Below, one piece after another: positions 8,375 to 16,507 of a stretch of DNA of 38,311 nucleotides. Within the stretch, counting starts at the first letter, position 1, and the number at the start of each line of letters is the position of its first letter. The DNA comes from Arthrobacter sp. E3 (GTDB lineage: Bacteria > Actinomycetota > Actinomycetes > Actinomycetales > Micrococcaceae), in the NCBI RefSeq assembly GCF_017353415.1, contig NZ_JAFMPX010000034.1, positions 1 through 38,311 on the forward strand. The letters run 5' to 3'. The position numbers and the translations under genes were made by a program. Under the pieces are notes generated by a model. That model did not search any database and was not told the DNA's origin. It saw only the letters and a list, made by a program, of their open reading frames with translations.

Positions 8375-9739
8375 ATGGCGGAGACGCACGGGCAACAAGC
8401 ACTGGTCTTTGATTTTGACAGCATCCAGCAGCGGAGCCTCTGGGAGATGGAAACCAATGTCCCCACAGATGCGCACCAGTTTCCTCCGGCCTCTGTTACT
8501 CAGCGTTTTTCAGGTCTGTTGCGCACGGCGGATATACTCACCCACACCATATTGGTTCCGGATGCGCAGTTGCTGGACGGGGCGCTCTTCATGCACCATG
8601 GCCCGGAAGCGGTCAGGTCCCTGCTGGGGAGGAACAGCCACGAGCGGCTCGGCCTGGTTGTTGTTGCTCGTGACGCTTCCCTGGCTGAATGCCTTCGCAA
8701 GATGGTGTGCGGTCGAAACGAGGAGGCCACCGTGCTTGCCGTCTTCGAATTCTCCTCTTTGGCCGTATTTGGCCTTGATCCAAGAAGAATTGCAGAGGCT
8801 GTCAGTAGGCGGCCCAGCCGTCGGCTGCGGGATTGCCACACTGATGACGTACCTGAGGTGGTGGCTGCTGAATTCCAAGCGGCTGCCGAAGGCCTGGGCC
8901 CACTCGAAGAAATCCAGCATCCCACAGGTGTGTTTGCTGCCATGGCGCTCCGCTGGCGCGACTGGATTGCGGCTGTGGCAAAAGACCCACAAACGATCCG
9001 CGTTTGGGACAGCCGCAAGTTTGACATGGAATTGGCCTTCGCTCGCCGTCAGGTGCCTCCTGCCATTGAGCAACTCGATGATCACGCGAATGAATCAGGT
9101 CGCGGAACTATTGCAACGTTGAAGGGTCTTCGAGGACGCAGCAGCATGCTCGCCACGCTGGCGGCATTGGAAACCCAGGTGCCCCCAGAGACTATTGGAT
9201 TGATGGATTCATGGTGGTCCAGCGTCTACTTTGATGCTCTCGCCCGGCAGCACGAATCCAGTTGGCTAAAGTTGCAGAATACGGACGCCGAGGCCTTTGA
9301 CATGGCGTCGAGTCAGGCAGTGGGCACAACCACGCTTCAGTTTGAGGGGAGCTTGATCGACGTCCTCGGCGAGATGCCCGCAAGCACATTCGCACTGGCC
9401 AAATATTCAGCAAGAGTGGCTATTTCCCGGTGGGTGGACTCACCGGTCGCGCGGCATTCAGACGGCTTGGCCTTTGCCATCATGAAATTTGTTGAGCCGG
9501 TGGACAGGCAGGAGACCATGCGCAACTTGTGGAGACAAATCTCCTTTACCTTGGTCCCTGGTGTCCTCGGTCTGGCTGCAAGTTACTTCTTCTCAGCTGT
9601 TGCCGGTATTTGGGCTGTAGTGGTGGGAGCTGTTGGGGTGCTTTTGACCACTCCGATTTCCGAGCTTGTTGAGCTGCACACATTGCGCAGTAAAAAAATG
9701 AAATCTTTCATCAATATCCCAGGAGGAGTCCATGACTGA
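8375..9739 (+). CDS. Unrecognised protein with C-terminal membrane hairpin
   Basis: 454 aa, no family recognised. The first ~385 residues are soluble and mixed in character, with a LVVVARDASLAECLRKM stretch and a Trp-rich middle (WRDWIAAVAKD, LMDSWWSSVYFDAL). Residues about 389-424 form one long or two short membrane segments, followed by a basic tail (LRSKKMKSF). This predicts a cytoplasmic domain tethered by its C-terminus. GGAGAGG at 8360-8366 fits ATG 8375 (8-nt spacing) better than ATG 8369 or TTG 8342. The last 8 nt overlap the Nudix gene (ATGACTGA), so the two proteins are probably made together and may work together. It starts 58 nt after sufU and could share its transcript. Confidence 0.7.
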   Translation: MAETHGQQALVFDFDSIQQRSLWEMETNVPTDAHQFPPASVTQRFSGLLRTADILTHTILVPDAQLLDGALFMHHGPEAVRSLLGRNSHERLGLVVVARDASLAECLRKMVCGRNEEATVLAVFEFSSLAVFGLDPRRIAEAVSRRPSRRLRDCHTDDVPEVVAAEFQAAAEGLGPLEEIQHPTGVFAAMALRWRDWIAAVAKDPQTIRVWDSRKFDMELAFARRQVPPAIEQLDDHANESGRGTIATLKGLRGRSSMLATLAALETQVPPETIGLMDSWWSSVYFDALARQHESSWLKLQNTDAEAFDMASSQAVGTTTLQFEGSLIDVLGEMPASTFALAKYSARVAISRWVDSPVARHSDGLAFAIMKFVEPVDRQETMRNLWRQISFTLVPGVLGLAASYFFSAVAGIWAVVVGAVGVLLTTPISELVELHTLRSKKMKSFINIPGGVHD

Positions 9740-10292
9740 AGTCGGACTGAGCACGGTAGTTTACGCTTGGGCGGGCCCGCCCTGTATCAGAGTGACCACG
9801 CAGTCCGTAAAACACAACGGCAAGCAGTGGCTCCAACACAAAGTGGAAGCCGACGAAGGCGGAATTGGTGCGGTTGCCGTCGTGACGTTCGCGGGCAAGC
9901 ATCTGGTTGTGGACCATTTTCGTCCTGCAATAGGCAGAACGCTGACGGAGTTCCCGCGCGGATTCGGTGGGGCGCCAGCAATTGAAACTACACCTGAGCA
10001 TCAGGCCTGCGTAACCGGTGCGCGCGAACTGCTGGAAGAAACGGGAATTGCAGCCTCCACTACCGAATTTCTGGGCTACATTTGGCCGGACAGCGGGATA
10101 CTGGGCAGTAAAGTGGCGGTTATTGCTGTGGCCGCGCAATCAGCCGAGGCCGTTGGCGTCCACGATGGCGAAACTGACGGGCATCGCTGGATTAGTCAGA
10201 AAGAATTGGAAGGTGCCATCCGTGCCGGTGAAATCTCTGACGGGATAACGCTGGCTGCCTACGCGCTATGGCAGGCAGCAGAAGCCGCATGA
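9732..10292 (+). CDS. Nudix hydrolase
   Basis: 186 aa. The core of the Nudix box is clear: ARELLEETGI at 97-106, with Arg98, Glu99, Glu102, Glu103 and Gly105. The upstream half is unusual: about 12 residues, not 7, separate the candidate Glu (IETTPEHQ) from the REL triplet, so the loop is longer or the first Glu has shifted. The preceding FPRGFGG resembles ADP-ribose pyrophosphatase-like members. The family cleaves nucleoside diphosphates linked to another group; the substrate is unknown. Start ATG 9732 has AGGAGGAG just upstream (about 9721-9728) inside the preceding gene, which it overlaps by 8 nt. Confidence 0.85.
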   Translation: MTEVGLSTVVYAWAGPPCIRVTTQSVKHNGKQWLQHKVEADEGGIGAVAVVTFAGKHLVVDHFRPAIGRTLTEFPRGFGGAPAIETTPEHQACVTGARELLEETGIAASTTEFLGYIWPDSGILGSKVAVIAVAAQSAEAVGVHDGETDGHRWISQKELEGAIRAGEISDGITLAAYALWQAAEAA

Positions 10293-10326
10293 TCACTGGA
10301 CCGGAAAGTGAAGCTGGTTCTTCAGC

Positions 10327-10776
10327 TCAGGCCCTGTCGGTAGGACGCAGTGTGCGGTGTCGCAGCAGCCGCCACACGAACAGCACCAGTAGTGCTCCGA
10401 GGAATGCCCCGGAGGTATTGGCCACAATGTCGCTCCAGGTCGGCACGCGTTGGGGTAGAAACAAGCCTTGGGCCAGTTCCACGGCGCTTGAGACCGTCGC
10501 TGCGATGACTGCCGCCAACAACCACCAGCAGCGGGGCAGCCGAAGGGTCAGGATGACGCCGAAGGGCACGAATAAAAGTATGTTCGCAACGAACTCGATT
10601 TTCCTGTAGTTCACTACCCGTCGGGGAACGCCGTGGTCGCGCAGCCACTGGATGACTTGCATCAGGGCACTGTCAATCGGCCTGTCCACTGGGGAGGGCC
10701 AGAACAGGATGCCAGCCAGTGCAAGAAAATAAACAACGGCTAGAACGGTTGACACTTTGTGGCTGGTTGTACGCAC
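10327..10776 (-). CDS. VanZ-like membrane protein
   Basis: 149 aa with four hydrophobic segments. It carries the VanZ family signature: an N-terminal segment ending in WPSPVD, then NILLFVPFGVILTL, and SSAVELAQGLFLPQRVPTWSDIVANTSGAFLG near the C-terminus. VanZ was named for low-level teicoplanin resistance, but most family members are uncharacterised envelope proteins, and resistance should not be assumed here. It is convergent with the Nudix gene (34 nt gap, no clear terminator seen) and downstream of the palindrome at 10807. Confidence 0.85.
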   Translation of the reverse strand: MRTTSHKVSTVLAVVYFLALAGILFWPSPVDRPIDSALMQVIQWLRDHGVPRRVVNYRKIEFVANILLFVPFGVILTLRLPRCWWLLAAVIAATVSSAVELAQGLFLPQRVPTWSDIVANTSGAFLGALLVLFVWRLLRHRTLRPTDRA

Positions 10777-10806
10777 CCACCCAGTCTAGTGAAACCCACG
10801 GAATAC

Positions 10807-10864
10807 GCCCGGAACGTGGTGATGGCCCGGAGCAGCTGCTCCGGGCCATCACCACGTTCCGGGC
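10807..10864. terminator. Perfect 58-bp palindrome, likely terminator
   Basis: Bases 10807-10835 are the exact reverse complement of 10836-10864, with no loop and no mismatch. It lies 24 nt past the 3' end of the LAxTG gene and 30 nt before the VanZ start, both on the minus strand, so termination of the upstream gene is the simple reading. No T-run follows on either side. Confidence 0.7.
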
Positions 10865-10888
10865 AACCCGGTCATGTTTTTGTTGCTG

Positions 10889-11515
10889 CTATGCGTTGGC
10901 GGACTCGCGGTTGCGACGGCGTGAAACCACCACAGTGCCCACGCCGGCGCCCAGCGCGCCCACGCCAATGATGGACCAGACCAGCACGCTGGTGTCCAGG
11001 CCGGTGGAGGCCAAACCATCCTTATCACCGGCAACGTTGTTGCCCGAGTTGGATCCGTTGTTGCCAACACCGGCGTCAACGCTGGCCACTACCTTGACAA
11101 CCTGGCTGACGGTGACACCCGAGGTGCGGCCCTTGGCTGTCAGCGTGTAGGTGCCTGTCTGCTCCAGTGTGATGGGAGTCGAGAACGCGCCGTTGCTGTC
11201 AGCCGTAACAATAAAGGAGGACGGTGCCGCAGGCTTGATGATCATGGGCACTGATGCGGAAATACCGCCACCCATTGATCCGATGGCCCCGCCGGCAACA
11301 GGGCTGGTCTGTGTGACGGTGATGTCGATGATCTCACCGGCGATGAAACCAGAGCCGCTGAAAATAACGGCTTCGCCGGCAATCACGGTGCCGGTGGAAA
11401 CGGTGGAGCTGGGTGCGCCTGCCGGGTAGTCATTGGGAGCCGCCTGGGCGGCGACTGAACCAGCGGACAAAGTGATGAGGCTGGCAAGTGCAACGCCTGC
11501 AAGGATTTTCTTCAA
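10889..11515 (-). CDS. Sortase-anchored surface protein (LAxTG type)
   Basis: 208 aa. It has an N-terminal signal peptide (MKKILAGVALASLITLSAG, predicted cut near AQA-AP). The extracellular part, about 130 residues, is rich in Gly, Ser, Thr and Val and contains FSGSGFIAGEIIDITV, then a Gly/Asn/Ser linker. The C-terminal sorting signal is LASTG, then a hydrophobic segment (VLVWSIIGVGALGAGVGTVVV) and a basic tail (SRRRNRESANA). LAxTG fits the class E sortases of high-GC Gram-positives. The start codon is TTG at 11515 with GGGGAA upstream. No sortase gene lies nearby in the window. Confidence 0.85.
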   Translation of the reverse strand: MKKILAGVALASLITLSAGSVAAQAAPNDYPAGAPSSTVSTGTVIAGEAVIFSGSGFIAGEIIDITVTQTSPVAGGAIGSMGGGISASVPMIIKPAAPSSFIVTADSNGAFSTPITLEQTGTYTLTAKGRTSGVTVSQVVKVVASVDAGVGNNGSNSGNNVAGDKDGLASTGLDTSVLVWSIIGVGALGAGVGTVVVSRRRNRESANA

Positions 11516-11580
11516 GGTAATTCCCCAGATTCTAATATATTTGATCGCCGGTTCCCCCGTTGAGACTGCGATTTATTGAA

Positions 11581-11609
11581 ACATTATCAGTTGACAGCGC
11601 CGATACCAA
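11581..11609 (-). promoter_or_regulatory. Candidate promoter for the LAxTG gene
   Basis: On the minus strand, TTGGTA (11604-11609) and TAATGT (11581-11586) are separated by 17 nt, about 65 nt ahead of the TTG start. The surrounding 11516-11688 gap is AT-richer than its neighbours and holds no gene that I can see. Confidence 0.35.
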
Positions 11610-11688
11610 ACGAATGGATGAAAGTTTCACCGTTTGGACAGTGCTGCATTGTTTAGGAGTACAGCAGCCGTGGATCGTTTATGAATGA

Positions 11689-13593
11689 TTAATTTCCAGG
11701 GCACCCCTTGGCCTTTTGTTCGGGCAGGACTACGTCCGATTTTTGTTGAATGGTGGGGGTGACGCGGAGCTGCGCAGGGTTGGTCTGGACCACCTTGGAA
11801 AAATCAACTTCGATGGTCTTTTTCTGCCCGGGCGCAAGCTGCACCCGCACTACCCCAACAGGTCGCTCAGCATGGGTGTGTGAAGCGATCCCTACGCTCT
11901 TGCCGTCAACCCGGGCCTGCTGTGCACGTGCCTGTGACGGGCCATAGGCCACCACGTTGGTGGCAACGCTACCGCTGGGAATCCCGAATACGGCGTTGCC
12001 TGTCACGTAGGCAGGCAACGCCGTGGCTGCGTCGGCAGGTGCCGTATTGGTCATGGTGATTTTGGCTGTGTATTGGGCGTAACCGTCGGCATTGCAACGC
12101 TGCACCAACTGCACAGTTCGCTTGACGTAATAATCCATCTTGGCGCCTGTGCCGTCGTTGAAATAGACGCCGAAGCCCGCTGCGGGAACACTTGGACCGG
12201 AAATGGCACCGCCAATGCCTTGGGTCCCAAGGATTGCTTGTTCGTCGCTGTGGGCGGACCACATCAGGATTCGATTCTCGCTGACGCCTGTGGCCAAGGA
12301 CTGGACTAACTTGTCGCCGGGGGCATTGCCAGCTGCCACCATGTCAAAGACGTTTTTCGCAACCTCTGCAAAGTAGGCGTCCTGCAGTGCGGGTTCCTGG
12401 ATTTCGGCGTAGACCTGCGAGAGAAGCACGGGTACCAAATTTGTACTTGTCAAGTTTGTGGGCAGATCGCCGAAGCCAGCGCGTTCTGGAAGAGCAGTTG
12501 CCACGTTGATGGGACCGGTTGCTTTCAGAACCAATGCGAGGGCCACCGGGTCGATGGAAATGACTCCGTCAATTGCTTGGTCGGGGTGGCGTTGCAGCCA
12601 CATGGCCCTGGCCGTTGACGCGGCGGTAGGGAAATCGGGAGTCATGTTGACATCCTGCATGTAGCTGCCCATGCGGGTGGAGTAAATGGTTTCCTGTGCA
12701 GCGTCCACCTTGACCGGTGGGGTGAAGCTGCCCATGGCGCTGGCTGAGTCCTGGGCTGTGAGGGTTATCTTGCCGTTTTCCGCATGCAGCTGGGCAAGAG
12801 CGCCAGGGATGCCGCCGCTGGAACGGACCTCAGCATTGTTTTGAATCAGCAGCAGGTAGTTTCGAGGGCCTTCGGTCCCCATCATGGGTGGCAGCAGCTG
12901 AGCTGCATCGGATGCGGTTGAAAGTACTCCCCTCAACTCATCCAGCTGAGTCTTGGCGCTTTGCAGGGGCGCAGCAATCTGGGGGAGCAGCGCGGCCTGA
13001 TCAATCCCAGCAAGTCGTTGGTAGGAAAGTTCCACCGAATTGGCGGCCGCAACCACGCTTGGTGCAGCCTTTTGCAGCGGTGCCAGCGGGACAGCTCCGT
13101 TCACGGGTGTCAGTGATTTCCAGTCCAAGGATTCGAAAGCACCAACGAGGGGTTGAGCGGCCAAGCGGGTCACGTCATCGGCAGTGGTTGCCACCTCCGA
13201 GGCTGCCGTGAGATTGTGGCCAATCCAGGGCAGCCCGCTGGCAAGCTTCCATAGAGGGTCATTGCTGGCCGCTTTGGCGGCCGCTGTGTGCTCCGAAAGT
13301 GATGCCACGGTGTTGGAGGCCCGGGCCACGTCATTGGCCAGCAGTTCTTTTTTCAGTTGAGGCAGAAGCTGCGTGGTGGCCTCAAGGTTGCCCCTGATCT
13401 GGCCGGCACGGAAGCCGATCCACGCAATGGCTCCACCCAGCAGCACCAACAAGGCAAGTGCACCCACACCCCACTGCAGTAGGCGCCTGCGCAGTTTCCG
13501 CCGGCTAAGCGACGGCTGCACGGTCCTGCGGACTCGTTCAGTGTCGTTTCGGGGATACTCGTTTGGCTTGTTCTCCCCATCTGTACCGGACAT
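11689..13593 (-). CDS. DUF4012 family membrane-anchored protein
   Basis: 634 aa from the preferred ATG at 13593. A basic cytoplasmic N-terminus (RRKLRRRLLQW) leads into one membrane segment (GALALLVLLGGAIAWIGF), then a large extracytoplasmic region. NYLLLIQNNAEVRSSGGIPGA in the middle is the recognisable DUF4012 core. The domain is common in actinobacterial exopolysaccharide loci, but its biochemical role is not established. The chosen start lies 2 nt past the ugd stop, and an upstream in-frame ATG at 13641 would overlap ugd by 46 nt. It is the last gene of the minus-strand group that begins at the BY-kinase. Confidence 0.85.
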   Translation of the reverse strand: MSGTDGENKPNEYPRNDTERVRRTVQPSLSRRKLRRRLLQWGVGALALLVLLGGAIAWIGFRAGQIRGNLEATTQLLPQLKKELLANDVARASNTVASLSEHTAAAKAASNDPLWKLASGLPWIGHNLTAASEVATTADDVTRLAAQPLVGAFESLDWKSLTPVNGAVPLAPLQKAAPSVVAAANSVELSYQRLAGIDQAALLPQIAAPLQSAKTQLDELRGVLSTASDAAQLLPPMMGTEGPRNYLLLIQNNAEVRSSGGIPGALAQLHAENGKITLTAQDSASAMGSFTPPVKVDAAQETIYSTRMGSYMQDVNMTPDFPTAASTARAMWLQRHPDQAIDGVISIDPVALALVLKATGPINVATALPERAGFGDLPTNLTSTNLVPVLLSQVYAEIQEPALQDAYFAEVAKNVFDMVAAGNAPGDKLVQSLATGVSENRILMWSAHSDEQAILGTQGIGGAISGPSVPAAGFGVYFNDGTGAKMDYYVKRTVQLVQRCNADGYAQYTAKITMTNTAPADAATALPAYVTGNAVFGIPSGSVATNVVAYGPSQARAQQARVDGKSVGIASHTHAERPVGVVRVQLAPGQKKTIEVDFSKVVQTNPAQLRVTPTIQQKSDVVLPEQKAKGCPGN

Positions 13594-13595
13594 GG

Positions 13596-14909
13596 CTACG
13601 GACGTCCCATGCCGCGGTAGGTCCATCCCGCGGCTCGCCATTTGCTCGGTTCCAGCACATTTCTACCGTCAAGAATCTTGGGGCTCCGCACTTGGCTGAA
13701 CACCGCATGAGGATCGAGTTCGCGGTACCGCTGCCACTCCGTCAATAGAAGTACTACATCGGCGTTCTGCAGGGCCGTTTCAAGATCGGTTTCATAGTTC
13801 AATTCCGGAAAACGACGGGCGGCGTTGGCTAGTGCCTCGGGGTCAGTGACGGTCACCACTGCACCTTGGAGTTGCAACTGAGCTGCAATGCTAAGGGCAG
13901 GGGAGTCCCTGACGTCGTCGCTGTTGGGTTTGAAAGCGGCACCCAGAACTGTGATGCGCTGACCCAAGAGTGTTCCGTCGCAGATCTCGCGGGTCAGTTC
14001 TACCGTCCTGGTGCGGCGGCGCATGTTGATGGCATCCACCTCGCGCAGGAACGTCAGGGCCTGGTCCGCCCCCAGCTCGCCCGCACGGGCCATGAAGGAG
14101 CGGATGTCCTTGGGAAGGCAGCCCCCGCCAAAACCGATGCCTGCATTGAGGAACTTTCGCCCGATCCGCTCATCCATGCCAATGGCGTCCGCCAGCAGTG
14201 TCACATCAGCACCTGCAGCTTCGCAGACTTCTGACATGGCGTTGATGAAGGAGATCTTGGTGGCTAGAAATGAATTGGCTGCGGCCTTTACCAGCTCCGC
14301 AGTGGCGTAGTCCGCCACCAGCCGCGGGGTTCCACAGTCCAGCGAGGATGCATAAACCGCGTCCAGCACCGCGACCGCCGGATGGTCTTCGGCGGCGCCG
14401 GGAACGCCGTACACGAACCTGTCCGGTGCCAGGGTGTCCTGGACTGCATGTCCTTCGCGCAAAAACTCAGGGTTCCAGGCAAGATGAGCCTCGGGCTGGT
14501 GTTCTTGGATGAGTTCTGCCAAGCGCTCGGCAGTTCCCACTGGCACGGTTGATTTGCCCACCACCAGCTCGCCGGCACCCAGATAAGGGACCAAAGCAGT
14601 GGTGGCGGCATCCACAAATCTGAGATCGGCAGCCTTTTCACCTTTCTTTTGCGGTGTTCCAACACAAATGAAGTGAACGGCACTGCCGGCGGCTGCTGAC
14701 ATGTCAGTGGTGAACGTGAGTCTGCCAGTGGCCTGGACCTCGCTGAGAAGATCCTCCAGTCCGGGCTCAAAGAAGGGCGCACGAGCTGCGGAGAGTTCTG
14801 CAACTTTGTGTGGATCGACGTCGATGCCGACCACGTCGTGGCCCAACTTGGCCATGCACGCAGCATGCACGGCGCCAAGATACCCGCAACCAATTACTGA
14901 GATTTGCAT
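13596..14909 (-). CDS. ugd: UDP-glucose 6-dehydrogenase
   Basis: 437 aa, the normal length. The N-terminal NAD fold is shown by GCGYLG (7-12) and the acidic GIDVD at strand 2. The catalytic Cys264 lies in GFGGGCLPKD (259-268), with Lys267-Asp268 following. The C-terminal UDP-binding domain has the LGAAFKPNSDDVRDSP block. It oxidises UDP-glucose to UDP-glucuronate with two NAD+. It sits between the initiating sugar transferase and the DUF4012 gene, so glucuronate is a probable polymer component. The ATG has only a weak GAAAG upstream. Confidence 0.95.
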   Translation of the reverse strand: MQISVIGCGYLGAVHAACMAKLGHDVVGIDVDPHKVAELSAARAPFFEPGLEDLLSEVQATGRLTFTTDMSAAAGSAVHFICVGTPQKKGEKAADLRFVDAATTALVPYLGAGELVVGKSTVPVGTAERLAELIQEHQPEAHLAWNPEFLREGHAVQDTLAPDRFVYGVPGAAEDHPAVAVLDAVYASSLDCGTPRLVADYATAELVKAAANSFLATKISFINAMSEVCEAAGADVTLLADAIGMDERIGRKFLNAGIGFGGGCLPKDIRSFMARAGELGADQALTFLREVDAINMRRRTRTVELTREICDGTLLGQRITVLGAAFKPNSDDVRDSPALSIAAQLQLQGAVVTVTDPEALANAARRFPELNYETDLETALQNADVVLLLTEWQRYRELDPHAVFSQVRSPKILDGRNVLEPSKWRAAGWTYRGMGRP

Positions 14910-14952
14910 TGAAAGAACTTTCTGCTCAAAAGAAAAAGACTAAAAATAAGGC

Positions 14953-16392
14953 TTAGTACGCGCCGTCGCGCCCGAAAACGGCGCGGGCGGTTCGGAAAAG
15001 AATCACCATGTCCCCGGCCATGGACCAGTTTTCCACGTAATACAGATCCAACCGGACAGAATCCTGCCATGACAGGTTGGACCTTCCGCTGACCTGCCAG
15101 AGCCCCGTGAGACCTGGCTTGACCAGCAGGCGGCGGCGCACATGATCCTCATATTCGGCAACTTCTGTGGGCAGCGGTGGGCGGGGACCAACAAGGCTCA
15201 TTTCGCCTCGCAGGACATTGATCAGCTGGGGCAGCTCGTCCACGCTGAAGCGGCGGAGAATGGCTCCAACGCGGGTCACACGGGGATCTGTCTTGAGTTT
15301 GAAGAGGAGGCCACTCCCATCGTGGCCTGCCTGGAGCTCGGCCAGACGGTCCTCTGCATCCACACCCATGGACCTGAATTTGACCATGTAGAACGTCTTC
15401 CCGAGTATGCCAACCCGTTGCTGTTTAAAGAACACCGGACCGGTGCTGTCAGCTTTGATGAATGCTGCAACTACCAGCATGAGTGGGGAGAAAACCAGCA
15501 GTAGAAGTCCAGAGAGTGACACATCGAAGAGACGTTTGGCTACACGCTTTCCGCCTTCAAGCCTTGGCGTGGTGACGTGGATGAGGGGGAGCCCAGCCAC
15601 TGGACGGGTGTGAATGCGTGGACCGGCAATATCGGTCAATGCGGGGGCCAAGATCAATCCAATACTGGCTGCGGATAAAGCCCAGCCTAATTGGCGCATA
15701 GTCAGGGGACTGAGCCGAACACCTGTTGTGACTGCCACTGCATCCGCGCCGCAGGCAACCACTGCCTGCTGGATACTGGCAACAGACGGTGCTGTTCCAA
15801 GAATTGGTAAATCCACTGCATCGTGTACAGATTGCTCCTCGTGGCCAGGCAGGTGAACGGCCACCGGCAAGTAGCCAGCCTGGGGTTGTCGGCGCAAGGC
15901 CTGCACCAGGTGACCAACCGCTGCTGGGCCGCCCACCACCAAAATTCGGGAGGCACTTCCACCGCGGCCACGTTCCAAGCTCAAATGCTGGCGTAGGACC
16001 CACCTGCCAGCGATCAAACCCAGCGTTCCAGTCGGGAATGCTATACCCACATAGCCGCGCGCCAAGTCAAGCTGGAGTGCGTAGGAAATGATGGCCAACA
16101 CGCCAAACAGCCACAAGCTCGCGGCAAAGACTCGTTTGTATTCTTCGGGACCGGAACCGAGGATGCGTGCTTCGCGAGTACCCCATGCACTGAGCATCAG
16201 CCACCACATGCACGGAAGAAGCACGGATACCGTGAGATAAGAACCAATGGGAGTGCCGGCAATGGGATTGGTCCATGCCGGGGTGAGTCCAAATCGGAGC
16301 AAGTGCGCCCCGATAACGGCCCAGATTACAATGGCAGCATCCACAGCCCCAATGCGGCGCGAATAGCGTGTGCGCCAGTTTGTTGAATTCAA
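14953..16392 (-). CDS. Polyprenyl-phosphate sugar-1-phosphate transferase (initiating enzyme)
   Basis: 479 aa. The N-terminal half holds several membrane segments and a nucleotide-binding-like middle region ([14 protein letters not shown]). The C-terminal catalytic part has the family motifs in order: a membrane re-entrant helix, [51 protein letters not shown] and the final DLYYVENWS. It transfers a sugar phosphate, usually glucose-1-P or galactose-1-P, onto undecaprenyl phosphate to begin the repeat unit. Start is TTG 16392 with GGGGAA upstream. The 115-nt gap to the upstream kinase gene shows no clear terminator. Confidence 0.93.
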   Translation of the reverse strand: MNSTNWRTRYSRRIGAVDAAIVIWAVIGAHLLRFGLTPAWTNPIAGTPIGSYLTVSVLLPCMWWLMLSAWGTREARILGSGPEEYKRVFAASLWLFGVLAIISYALQLDLARGYVGIAFPTGTLGLIAGRWVLRQHLSLERGRGGSASRILVVGGPAAVGHLVQALRRQPQAGYLPVAVHLPGHEEQSVHDAVDLPILGTAPSVASIQQAVVACGADAVAVTTGVRLSPLTMRQLGWALSAASIGLILAPALTDIAGPRIHTRPVAGLPLIHVTTPRLEGGKRVAKRLFDVSLSGLLLLVFSPLMLVVAAFIKADSTGPVFFKQQRVGILGKTFYMVKFRSMGVDAEDRLAELQAGHDGSGLLFKLKTDPRVTRVGAILRRFSVDELPQLINVLRGEMSLVGPRPPLPTEVAEYEDHVRRRLLVKPGLTGLWQVSGRSNLSWQDSVRLDLYYVENWSMAGDMVILFRTARAVFGRDGAY

Positions 16393-16507
16393 TTATTTCC
16401 CCAGAGTGCGTACGTGCGAGTGGAAGGCTGCGGTCGTTCAGGAGGGTGGTGATAACACAGTGTCCTGCGGTAACGAGCGCTTGGATGCCCGAGTATTAGG
16501 GCAGAAG

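Noticed and set aside
10327-10776. Glycopeptide resistance gene from the VanZ similarity
   Set aside because: No vanHAX or other resistance genes nearby, and most VanZ-like proteins have no shown resistance role.
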